Shown here: positions 54,442 through 63,900 of the stretch, piece by piece
Layout: each line of letters opens with the position of its first letter
Position numbering within the stretch: position 1 is the stretch's first letter
DNA from: Clostridia bacterium
Lineage (GTDB): Bacteria > Bacillota > Clostridia > Oscillospirales > Ruminococcaceae
Assembly (NCBI GenBank): GCA_026001145.1
Contig: BNZN01000001.1
Location: 30,212 to 94,211 of the forward strand
DNA length: 64,000 bases
Direction of reading: 5' to 3'
Program-made: the position numbers and the translations under genes
The notes under the pieces: generated by a model
What the model was told of the DNA's origin: nothing
The model's database searches: none
What the model saw: the letters and a program-made list of their open reading frames with translations, nothing else

Positions 54442-55539
54442 ATGCAACTCAAGAAAAATTTAGCATTGATTTGTTCTGCCGTGTTGGCTATCATGTTGTT
54501 GCAAACGGGGACCACTTCTGCTGTTGGTCATCGTTACGTAATTGAAGACGGAAAGGCGAAACTCATTGAAGTCGACGACAATGACCCGCGCAATCTGGAA
54601 CGGGGCGGTGTGGTTCCGAGAAACCACACGTGGAACAAAAGAGTTTGGCAACAATTGTCTTTTGCGAACGCTAGTGGTGTGACAAACAGAGTTACCAACG
54701 AAAATGGAAGTCAGCGGTCGGCAACGGCCAACGCTTTCCCCCAACGAACGCGAATTTCCGGTTCCCCTAGTGGTGAGGGTATTACATTTAACCGCATTGC
54801 AGATCCTACAAACAATGGAATAACGTTAAGAGCTGCGTTCGACGTTGTAGACTCTGGTGATGTCTCTGTCAAAACGCGGTATCTCCCCCAAAATAACGAC
54901 GACTTGGACTCTCAGCGAACGATAAATCTCGATTCAATACCTAGTAGTGGCGCTGTGACAATTATTTACATTAAAGTTACCGAAAAAGACGTTCACGCGG
55001 AGCTTGTGAAAGTGGTACGCCAAGTGAATGAAGTTGTGTCAGCAATAGAAGACTTCACAAAAAAGTGCAACAACGGCTTGCCAGACAAAACTGCTCAGGA
55101 AAAACTGCTCGCCAACCGATTAGATGGCGCGCATATACAGCTGTTTGTGGCGCTGCGGCCGTATGGGGGACCGACAGCGGCGCCTTTCAGCAGCTTTGAT
55201 GTGTTAGTTCCGGCTCCCGCAACGCATGAAGGATGGATTGGATACAAAGTGCGCCCGGATATGCTACTTCACGGCACAATAACTTATTCAGAATGGGCTA
55301 CTCGGTATAGATTTAAAATGTATCAGTTAGAAAAAGCATGCATGGACTTAAATTTGCCATCTTTGGCCTTGCAGGTCATTAAAAACAGGGAAAGCGTACC
55401 GCGGTCGGTCTGTGATCTTGCGGCTCCGCCTTTGTGGGATTCGGGATTCTATAAAGTTTCTGGGTCCGGCTTCCATTACCACACTGTTAATTCGGAGGAA
55501 ATATTGGCAGGGAACAGCAAGACGTTGCAAATGAGTTAA
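54442..55539 (+). CDS. Secreted protein of unknown function
   Basis: 365 residues with a signal peptide (MQLKKNLALICSAVLAIMLL, cleavage near TTSAVG). A first region contains YVIEDGKAKLIEVDDN, reminiscent of the LADGxxxVDID strand of the repeat-domain proteins. A long Asn/Thr/Ser-rich region and a helical C-terminal half (VKVVRQVNEVVSAIEDFTKK onward) follow. The frame is intact. The leader lacks the common promoter and hairpin. AGGAGG RBS. It is placed directly after secA (151-bp gap) without a clear terminator between them. No known domain recognised. Confidence 0.7.
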   Translation: MQLKKNLALICSAVLAIMLLQTGTTSAVGHRYVIEDGKAKLIEVDDNDPRNLERGGVVPRNHTWNKRVWQQLSFANASGVTNRVTNENGSQRSATANAFPQRTRISGSPSGEGITFNRIADPTNNGITLRAAFDVVDSGDVSVKTRYLPQNNDDLDSQRTINLDSIPSSGAVTIIYIKVTEKDVHAELVKVVRQVNEVVSAIEDFTKKCNNGLPDKTAQEKLLANRLDGAHIQLFVALRPYGGPTAAPFSSFDVLVPAPATHEGWIGYKVRPDMLLHGTITYSEWATRYRFKMYQLEKACMDLNLPSLALQVIKNRESVPRSVCDLAAPPLWDSGFYKVSGSGFHYHTVNSEEILAGNSKTLQMS

Positions 55540-55552
55540 GACTGGTAACTGG

Positions 55553-55577
55553 CGAGGCCCAAAAGGCTGGGGCTTTT
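55553..55577. terminator. Terminator between the secreted gene and polA
   Basis: GCCC-N8-GGGGC followed by TTTTTAGG. The genes converge and the stem sits at the polA stop. Confidence 0.5.
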
Positions 55578-58189
55578 TAGGTTTTTGCAGCAAACCAGGT
55601 TGAACCAAACCCGACGTCAACTTTAAGAGGCAGTTTGAATTTGGGAAAGGTCTCCATTTCTTCGTGGAGTATCTTTTCCATTTTTGCTTGCTCAGCTGTT
55701 TGTACCTGGACGATTATCTCATCGTGAACCTGAAGAATAATCTTTGAGTGCAGCTTTTCTTTTTTAATTCGTGCTTGCAGGTTGACCATTGCGAGTTTTA
55801 TGATGTCTGCGGCGGAACCTTGGATTGGTGCGTTATAGGCGACCCGCTTTCCAAAAGAGATTAATGCTTTGTTGTTCGATTTCAATTCGGGAATGTATAT
55901 CCGGTGGTTAAAAAGGGTTTTTACATAGCCGTTTGCCTCGGCGAAAGAAACTGTCTGTGCCAGATATTCCTCAACCTTTGGGAATTTCGCAAAAAAACTC
56001 TTGATATATTGTGTGGCCTGAGCTGTGCTGACGCCGAGGTCTTCTGCTAGCGCGACCGACCCAATTCCATAAATAATTCCAAAATTAACAGTCTTTGCGT
56101 CCATCCTCATCTGAGCAGTAACCTTATCTAAAGGGACACCAAAGATTTCTGAGGCGGTGATTCGGTGAACATCTTCATCGGATCTGAAACTGTTGATTAA
56201 AGTTTCGTCCTGGCTGATTTCCGCAAGAACCCGAAGTTCAATTTGTGAATAGTCGGCATCCGCGAGGACACAACCAGGCTCCGCAATAAAAAATTTGCGA
56301 AGGTTTTTGCCGAGCTCCGTTCGGATTGGCACATTTTGAAGGTTGGGTTCCGCAGAACTGAGCCGGCCAGTTTTGGTTTCGGTTTGCTTGAATAAAGTGT
56401 GAACGTGATCGGTTGAATCCACCATTGTAAGCAGACCTTCAATATAGGTAGTCTTCAGTTTGGTCAACTTCCGCCGTTTCAGAATAAGCTTAATAATAGG
56501 GTGAAGGTGCGAAATTTTTTCCAAACTTTCCACATCGGTTTTGAATCCACTTTTGTTGCGACCTTGAGTTGGTAATTTTAGCGTTTCAAAAAGAAAGTGG
56601 CTAAGTTTCTGTGAGGAATTCAAATTGAATCTTTCAACTCTATTATTTAAAAAAGTTTCTTCTGAAAAGATTTCTTCTTCTAATCTTTCGGTTTCTTGTT
56701 CAAGGTGATTGCCAAAGTCAGAAAGGCCGCACACATCCAACAAAAAGCCCTTTTGCTCCATTGCAACCAATACTTCTGCAACCGGGATTTCAAGTTCTTT
56801 CAAAAGTGCCAGTTGGTCATTTTCTGCAAGCTTTTGTTCCAAAATTTCGCAGAGTTTGGGGCTGTTAATCAGGCCAAAAACGAAATCGTCACCGCCGAAG
56901 TTAATGTAGTCACCGGGCTCCAGATAGATTCTAACAAGCCGATCTACTTCGTATTTCTTCCTCAGTGAATCCAGAATATATCCCGCAAGTGTAATGCAAA
57001 AAGGCGGTGTTAAAAAAGTCGGGGGTTCTTCAAATTCTTTAAATAAAAGCGTTTGAAATTTCTTAATGTCATCAAAAGATACCTGCCCGGCGAACTTTCC
57101 AAGCGCCACTGCAAGCGGTTTGAGATTTTCGTTTAGTGGCAAAACATATATATTGTCGCTTGCGTTAATCCCAAGTCTATTCCTTGGTTCATCAAGCGCT
57201 ATATAAAAGTTGTTTTTAATCTCTTTAAATTCTTCGATTTCATCAACACTTGCCACAAAGCGGATGGGAACGGGGGGCTCCTCAAAAGAATCCAAGCTAT
57301 CTTCCTGATCCGCCAAGTGAGGAACCAACAGATTGATCTTCTGGATTGCTGTTTTTATGCCAAGTTCTGCAAATTTCAAAACGAGTTCCTTTTTGCTGGT
57401 TCTTTTGGGTACATATTCATCAATGGAGCAGTTAACCGGAGCATCCAACCGAATTTCAGCAAGAACTTTACTTAAAAAAATGTCTTCCTTGCCCGCAATA
57501 AGTTTGTTTTTGAGTGCCACAGATTCAATTTGCGCCAGGTTTTCAAAAAGAGCTTCAACGCTTCCGAACCTAGAAATAAGATCCACGGCAGTTTTTTCGC
57601 CCACACCTCTGCAACCGGGAATGTTATCAGATGTATCACCGGCCATTGCTTTGACATCGATGAGCTTCAAGGGTTCCAACTCGTATTTTTCTCTTATTGT
57701 TTCCAATGTCACCGTTTCTGCAACCGACGTCTTGTTTTTTATGGTCGGCAAAATCACCCGCACATTTTCTTTAACGAGTTGATAGGCATCACGGTCTCCT
57801 GTTAACAAAACACACTCAACGGACGAGGGGCAACATCTGTGACTAAGCGTTCCCAAAATGTCGTCTGCTTCGAATCCTGGGCACTTAATAACAGCAAATC
57901 CCATCAGCTCCAGCAGGTCTTGAATCACCGGCATCTGCTTTTTAAGATCATCTGGTGTTCCGGCACGGGTTCCCTTATAGGTCTGGCAAAGATCAGATCG
58001 GAATGTTTTTCGGCTGACGTCAAAAGCAACTGCAACATATTCCGGTTGCAGTTGGGTGATGAATTTGCGCAAAATGTTAACAAAACCATACACGCCGTTT
58101 ATGTTCTGACCTCGGCTGTCGCTCAGTGATTTTATGGCATAGTAGGCACGATTTAGGATGCTGTTTCCGTCTATAATTAAAAAAATCAA
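55577..58189 (-). CDS. polA: DNA polymerase I
   Basis: 870 residues. The 5' nuclease domain starts FLIIDGNSILNRAYYAI and has CPGFEADDILGTL and VKAMAGDTSDNIPG. The middle domain lacks the proofreading acidic residues (YIALDEPRNRL in place of DTET-like), common in Firmicutes. The polymerase domain has DYSQIELRVLAEIS, KTVNFGIIYGIG and QVHDEIIVQV. It works in Okazaki fragment processing and repair. Minus strand, followed upstream by the S2P-like gene. Confidence 0.97.
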   Translation of the reverse strand: MIFLIIDGNSILNRAYYAIKSLSDSRGQNINGVYGFVNILRKFITQLQPEYVAVAFDVSRKTFRSDLCQTYKGTRAGTPDDLKKQMPVIQDLLELMGFAVIKCPGFEADDILGTLSHRCCPSSVECVLLTGDRDAYQLVKENVRVILPTIKNKTSVAETVTLETIREKYELEPLKLIDVKAMAGDTSDNIPGCRGVGEKTAVDLISRFGSVEALFENLAQIESVALKNKLIAGKEDIFLSKVLAEIRLDAPVNCSIDEYVPKRTSKKELVLKFAELGIKTAIQKINLLVPHLADQEDSLDSFEEPPVPIRFVASVDEIEEFKEIKNNFYIALDEPRNRLGINASDNIYVLPLNENLKPLAVALGKFAGQVSFDDIKKFQTLLFKEFEEPPTFLTPPFCITLAGYILDSLRKKYEVDRLVRIYLEPGDYINFGGDDFVFGLINSPKLCEILEQKLAENDQLALLKELEIPVAEVLVAMEQKGFLLDVCGLSDFGNHLEQETERLEEEIFSEETFLNNRVERFNLNSSQKLSHFLFETLKLPTQGRNKSGFKTDVESLEKISHLHPIIKLILKRRKLTKLKTTYIEGLLTMVDSTDHVHTLFKQTETKTGRLSSAEPNLQNVPIRTELGKNLRKFFIAEPGCVLADADYSQIELRVLAEISQDETLINSFRSDEDVHRITASEIFGVPLDKVTAQMRMDAKTVNFGIIYGIGSVALAEDLGVSTAQATQYIKSFFAKFPKVEEYLAQTVSFAEANGYVKTLFNHRIYIPELKSNNKALISFGKRVAYNAPIQGSAADIIKLAMVNLQARIKKEKLHSKIILQVHDEIIVQVQTAEQAKMEKILHEEMETFPKFKLPLKVDVGFGSTWFAAKT

Positions 58190-58244
58190 AAGAAAATTCC
58201 TTTCGGGTTAATTGGGTATATTTTAGAAGAGTTTTCGAATTTCA

Positions 58245-58919
58245 TCACAAGTGCTTTCCAAAAGGCAGAGAGAGCAGATTTAATATCCCGTTTGATGCGC
58301 CAGAGAAAAGCCACAGTATAACATCCGCGAGTTTGTGGATGGGATCCAAAATGTGTGACGAAAAATAAACGAGTAAAAGAAATACGATGAAAATTTGCAT
58401 CCGATATGGTGCGAGTTTATCCATGAACTCTGGGAAAAAGTATTCGCCAATTGCTTCTCCCATAAACCCTGGAATTGGTATGCACGAAAGCAAAGAAATG
58501 TATATACTGAATCCTGCGGTTATGCCGAACACTTCGGAAATTAAGATGTTAAAATAGCGCCTTGAAATGGTTGCTATAAAAACGAAAAAGAATGCAAAAA
58601 TCAAGAGACCGGCCGGCCCTGCAAGTGTTATTAAAAGCTTTCCGGTCCGTCGATCTTTCGCCTTATAAAAATTAGCTGCGTTTATTGGGAGTGGTTTGGG
58701 CCAACCAATGTGACTAATCAAAAGGAGTAAAGTTCCAAGTGGATCCATGTGTGCCAACGGGTTAAGGGTCAGTCGTTTTTGCATTTCCGGGGAGTCGTCT
58801 CCCAGTTTGCAAGCGACTAAGCATGTGAAATATTGCAAAACCGGGAAAATCAATAAGATCACAATGGCCTTGGGTAACAACCACAAATAAAAAGCTTCTG
58901 CACTTGAATCACCAAACAT
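58245..58919 (-). CDS. Site-2-protease-like membrane protein lacking the catalytic motif
   Basis: 224 residues, about five membrane spans. The region KRLTLNPLAHMDPLGTLLLL and KRTGKLLITLAGPAGLL-type sequence align with M50B peptidases. But where active members have HExxH (HEFAHxxVAYKLGD) this protein reads LQYFTCLVACKLGDD, and the second motif IPxPPLDG reads IPIPGFMGE. All zinc ligands visible in the family are lost, so it is probably a non-proteolytic paralogue. It is 55 bp upstream of polA on the same strand. Confidence 0.75.
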   Translation of the reverse strand: MFGDSSAEAFYLWLLPKAIVILLIFPVLQYFTCLVACKLGDDSPEMQKRLTLNPLAHMDPLGTLLLLISHIGWPKPLPINAANFYKAKDRRTGKLLITLAGPAGLLIFAFFFVFIATISRRYFNILISEVFGITAGFSIYISLLSCIPIPGFMGEAIGEYFFPEFMDKLAPYRMQIFIVFLLLVYFSSHILDPIHKLADVILWLFSGASNGILNLLSLPFGKHL

Positions 58920-59113
58920 AAATGTCCCTCCGATAACACTTTAAAATGATAAAGGGTATGAGCAAAATTACCTTTACCATTATAGCATTAAACTTCAGAA
59001 AGTAAAACGTTTTGCTTTTCCCCAAGGCATAAAGTTTTGTTGTGAATTTATTGTGAATATTTCGAATTAATTTGGCTTGTTTTCTGAAATTAAAATTTTT
59101 CAGCAAGAAACTA

Positions 59114-59142
59114 TTGACAAGCTATATGGATCGTGATAAACT
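59114..59142 (+). promoter_or_regulatory. Promoter of secreted protein gene at 59210
   Basis: TTGACA, 17 bases, TAAACT. Confidence 0.7.
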
Positions 59143-59154
59143 AACAGTTGTGGA

Positions 59155-59173
59155 AAGTTAGGAGTTCTAACTT
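59155..59173 (+). promoter_or_regulatory. Leader hairpin of the secreted-protein set (copy 5)
   Basis: AAGTTAG, loop GAGTT, CTAACTT: a perfect 7-bp stem, followed by CGAAATTTGG. Two stem pairs differ from the 13203 copy on both sides. Confidence 0.6.
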
Positions 59174-59209
59174 CGAAATTTGGAATCGAAAGAAGAAAGG
59201 GAAATTTTT

Positions 59210-60086
59210 ATGAAAACCAAGAAAAATTTAGCAGCGTTGCCTGGGGACAGTTATTATGGTCAGCGGCGTATTTGGTGCTCCAGCAACCTTTGCGGTGAAC
59301 GAGTTTACAGACTCTGTCGATGCATTGTTGGCCCGTTGGGAAAAGTGTTTGTCAAAAATTGACAACTGCGAGACCGCTAGCGGTGAATCGGAAAAGCAGG
59401 ATTTGACGGAGGCACCTGAGCCGCAAGAGGTCTGGGATATGGCGCAAACAGTGCGAGATGCGTTTGCTGATGGGCGAGCCTGGGGTGGTGATCCGCCGAA
59501 AGGCCCGTACGAGGCTGACATCCATCCCGTTTCCCATTGGTGCAGGGCCGCGTCTCTTGCTTGCGCAGGCTTGGTTTCGAAAGCGACAGCGTTTAACAAA
59601 CCGCTCGGCGACGCCTTTGCGCGCCTGGCAGTAGAGATCCAGCGGGGTCCAGCAACTCCAGAAGAAAGCAGCCGGCGGCAGATACGCCAGGAACTTCGCA
59701 GACGGGGTCAAGAGCAGGAGCGTGAGTGGGAGGGCCGCGAGTTCCCGCGGTTCATCGCTGTCAGGCACGGCGGTAGGATCGTGTTGGTTGATGAGCAGCT
59801 TTGGAGCAGCGGCAGCGTGCCAGAAGAGATAACAGAGACAGAAGTTGTCAGACACCCCGGAAAGGTCGTGTTGGAGGATAGCTGGATCCCAGCAGAGCCA
59901 GGACGAGAGGCGCCCGCTGATGTCGACTTGCCAGCGACAAACGTACCTTCCGCGTTAGCAGATTCCACATTGTCGAATTCGCTTTTCGAAACAACAAACA
60001 CGGCATCAGTAGATGGAAACAACATGAGTGGCAGCAGCGACTCGCAACCAACGACAGTTGGGACCGCAACCAGCACGGACGAATAG
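59210..60086 (+). pseudogene. Secreted protein gene with a frameshift inside the signal peptide
   Basis: From the ATG the frame gives MKTKKNLAAL and then leaves the expected track. Shifting by one base at the run TTGCCTGGGG (59237-59246) restores a normal signal peptide (LGTVIMVSGVFGAPATFA) and an open frame to 60086. The mature part is about 270 residues, GC-rich, with HWCRAASLACAGLVSK-type helices, an Arg/Glu-rich stretch and a Ser/Thr-rich tail. The 59256 ATG could give a shorter protein without a basic N-region. Promoter, hairpin and RBS are intact. Confidence 0.7.
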
Positions 60087-60111
60087 ATGGTATTATGCAA
60101 ATTAGAGAAGA

Positions 60112-60138
60112 GAAGCCATCCGAAAGGGTGGCTTCTTA
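60112..60138 (+). terminator. Terminator after the secreted gene
   Basis: GAAGCCATC...GGTGGCTTC stem with CTTAAC after it; a short T-run is missing, so strength is uncertain. Confidence 0.5.
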
Positions 60139-60167
60139 ACGATACAATTATCACAACATCCATTAAT

Positions 60168-60197
60168 TTGTGTTTTGGGCTGTGGATATGCTAGACT
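60168..60197 (+). promoter_or_regulatory. pth-mfd promoter
   Basis: TTGTGT, 18 bases, TAGACT with TGC extension. Confidence 0.5.
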
Positions 60198-60249
60198 TAA
60201 AGAGATCTTTGAAAGTTCGGGCAGTTGAAATTGTTGAGGTGATTGTGAA

Positions 60250-60831
60250 TTGTTTTGGAAGAGTGGAATAAAACAGGTTGTTGTTGGTTTGGGGAATCCG
60301 GGTGCTTATTATGGCGGAACAAGGCACAACCTGGGATTTCAAGTTGTTGACGAAATGGCAAAGCGGCAGGGTGTTAAACTTGGGCGCAAAAAGTTCGATG
60401 GAGCTTATGCAAAAGTTATTTTGGATGGCGTAACCATCGCCTTGTTGAAACCGCTTAAGTTCATGAATAACTCTGGGGTAGTTGTGAGAGAGTTCACCAA
60501 GTATTTTGGGGTTGAACCTAAGGATGTTATTATTGTGCAGGATGATATTACCCTGGAGCTGGGGTTTTTTAAGATTAAGGTAGGGGGATCTGACGGTGGA
60601 CACAATGGGGTTAAGAGTGTGATCGATTTTTTGGATGATGGCGGCTTCATCAGGATTAAATGTGGTGTTGGTGCAAAAAAGAACAAAAATATGGAGTTGG
60701 CAGATTGGGTTTTGACGAGATTTGACGCAGAAGAAAAAGGCAAAATTGAAGCGATGATGCCGCGGATTTTGGAATGTTTGGAATGTATTATCAAAGAAGG
60801 AGTTTCGCAGGCAATGAACAAATACAATTGA
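60250..60831 (+). CDS. pth: Peptidyl-tRNA hydrolase
   Basis: 193 residues. VVVGLGNPGAYYGGTRHNLGF carries the catalytic His, and PLKFMNNSG, VIIVQDDITLELG and GSDGGHNGVKSV match the family. It recycles tRNA from prematurely released peptides. The TTG start follows GAGGTGAT. mfd follows 69 bp later, the conserved pth-mfd order of Firmicutes. Confidence 0.95.
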   Translation: MFWKSGIKQVVVGLGNPGAYYGGTRHNLGFQVVDEMAKRQGVKLGRKKFDGAYAKVILDGVTIALLKPLKFMNNSGVVVREFTKYFGVEPKDVIIVQDDITLELGFFKIKVGGSDGGHNGVKSVIDFLDDGGFIRIKCGVGAKKNKNMELADWVLTRFDAEEKGKIEAMMPRILECLECIIKEGVSQAMNKYN

Positions 60832-60900
60832 TTTTGGCACTTTCCCCTTTGATGTTCCCACGTGCAGTTTTCGCAAAAGGAGTAAGGAGCTAAGAAATTA

Positions 60901-63900
60901 ATGAAGTTGGTCACTTTTTTAGAAGGGTTTGTTTCGCCGTTGCCTGATGTTAATTCTTTGGGTGTTACGGAAGCTTGTGATGGAATTGCGGGTTATTATG
61001 CGGCGCAAAAGATCAGGTCAGGTAAAGCAATTTTGTTTTTGGTTGCCGATGAAGCCTTTGGATTAAGACTAGAAAACGACATAAACAATATGACTGAAAA
61101 GCAGGTGGCTAAATTTTTTCCGGCTGGAGAGCTTGATCTCTTGCCGGTTTTGGTGCGCAGCAGCGAAGATGAACACCGGCGGTTGGAAGCTTTGGATGCG
61201 CTTGAAAAAAAAGAATGCAAAGTTTTGATTGTAACCCCAGAGTCTTTACAACAGGGCGTTGTGGATGAAAGTTTGTTCAGAGCCCAATGCTTTGAGATGA
61301 AAAAGGGAAGCATTTTAAATGTTGATGAGTTCTCTCGAAGGCTGATTGACATGGGATATGAAGTTTGTGAATTTGTTGAATCGGTTGGTCAATTTGCCGT
61401 TAGGGGCGGGATTATTGACGTCTTTTCACCCGGAGTTGATGTACCAGTCAGAATTGAGCTGTTTGATGATGAAATAGACAACATTTTTGATGTGAACCCA
61501 TTCAGCAACCGAAGAGGAGAGCTGCTGGAGTCGGTTCGTGTTTTGCCGGCAAAGGAACAATCAAAGTGTGCGAAAATTTGGAATTATTTCCCCAAAGATT
61601 TTGATTTGTTTGTTTTTGATTGCAACAGATTAAAAGACCGGCTAGAGCCAGAAACATTAGGTAAATTAAATGATTGCAAAAAAGTGGTGTTGGAGCCAAC
61701 CAGTGGTATGCCCAATTTGTTTACAGTGGAAGAACAGGTGAATGCTTCAGGGGCAACTTTACGAATTCCCAGATTAAATTTTTTGAGTATTTTAGAAGAA
61801 GTTGAAGCCGCCCAAAACGAGAATATGTCCTGCCTTATTCTGGCGAAAAATGGAAAAAACAAAGAAGCATTAGTTAAGTTCTTAAACACAAGGGGAGTTG
61901 TTTGCCGGGATTTAAAAGAGGCTCCTGCAAAGAGTGGGTTTGGCATTTGGGTTGCTTGCAATTCCTTTTCGTCTTGTTTCAGGATAGACGAAAAGATTGT
62001 GATCTTGAATTACCCGGCGGAGATTGATAACAGCCCGCGATTTGGGAAAAGAATTTGGCGCAAAACGCAAATAATTCAAAGTTTGTCTGATTTAAATGTG
62101 GGAGATAAGGTGGTTCACATCAGACATGGGATCGGGCTTTTTGCAGGTCTTGTGCAGATGGAAGTTGACACAGTTACAAAAGATTACATCAAGTTGGAAT
62201 ATGCGGGGAACGATATTCTTTATTTGCCGGCAACCCAGTTGGACATGATTTCAAAATATATTGGGGCTTCTAGTGTTAAGTTGCACCGGTTAAACGGCAA
62301 GGAGTGGGGCAAGGTCAAGTTAAAGGCGAAAAGAGCCGCAAGTGATTTTGCCAAAGAGTTGGTTTCTCTTTATGCTCACAGAGCGCAGGTCGAAGGGCAC
62401 AGCTTTGCAAAAAACTCTGACTGGCAACAAGAGTTTAGGCTTGCATTTGAATTCGAAGAAACCGAAGACCAAAAAAGATGCATTGCAGAGATCGAAAAAG
62501 ACATGGAAGACAGGAAGCCAATGGACAGGTTGCTTTGTGGTGACGTTGGGGTTGGGAAGACAGAAGTGGCACTAAGGGCGGCATTTAAGTGTGTAATGGA
62601 TTCTAGGCAGGCTATGGTTATTGCGCCGACGACAATTTTGGCGTGGCAGCATTTTAACACGATGCTTGAAAGGTTCATGCAGTTTCCTGTTAAAGTTGAA
62701 TTGCTTTCTCGGTTCAGAAGCTCGAATGAGCAAAAAGAGATTTTGAAATCACTTGAAAACGGTGAAATTGACGTTATTGTTGGAACGCACAGGCTTTTAC
62801 AGAAAGATGTTGCGTTTGCCAATCTGGGGCTTGTGATTGTTGATGAGGAACAGCGCTTTGGAGTCAGGCACAAAGAAAGAATTAAAGAGTTCAGAAGAAA
62901 TGTGGATCTACTTTCGATTTCCGCAACACCAATCCCAAGGACTTTAAACATGGTGATGATGGGAATGAGGGACATCTCGACAATAGATTCGCCGCCTTTG
63001 AACAGGTTCCCAGTTAAAACGTTTGTTCTGGAATATGACGAAGAAGTGCTTAAAGAAGCAATCAGGAACGAACTTAGATATGGAGGACAGGTGTTTTTTC
63101 TTCACAACAAAGTTACGGGAATTTACGAAAGAGCAGCGAAACTGCAGAAATTATTAGGAGAAGGCGTACGAATTATTGTTGCGCATGGGCAGATGAGCCA
63201 CGAGGCAATGCAAGATTCCTGGCAGAAACTGTTGGCTAAAGAAGCAGATGTTTTGGTGTGCACGACGATAATCGAAACGGGAATTGATATCCCAAACTGC
63301 AACACACTGATTGTTGAAGATGCGCAAAACTTTGGGCTCTCGCAGTTACATCAACTGCGAGGAAGGGTTGGAAGGTCTGAGAGGAAGGGCTTTGCTTACA
63401 TGTTTATTGGGAAAAATGTAGTCCTTTCAGAGGTGGCTAGTCAAAGGTTTGAAACACTTAAGGAATTTGCTCAATTTGGAGCAGGATTCAAGATTGCACG
63501 CCGGGATTTAGAAATTCGTGGTGCCGGGAACATCCTGGGGGAAGAACAGCATGGACACATGAATCAGGTTGGGTATGAAATGTATATGAAACTGTTAAAC
63601 GAAGCCATTGCTTGTGAAAGTGGTGAGATCGGCGAGAGCAAGGGCGGAGGAAATTTCGCAGAGTGCCTAGTAGATTTAAATATTACGGCATTTATCCCCG
63701 AAACTTACGTCAAGAATGTTTCAACAAGACTTGGGATATACAAAAGAATTGCAGAATTAAAAACGGAAGAAGAAATTGCCACATTCAAAGACGAGATAAA
63801 AGACATTCACGGGCAGTTGCCGATGGTTTTGCTTCGTCTTTTCGATGTGGTGGCACTCAAAAACAAAGCAAAAAAGCTGCATATCTCTGAGATAAAGCAG

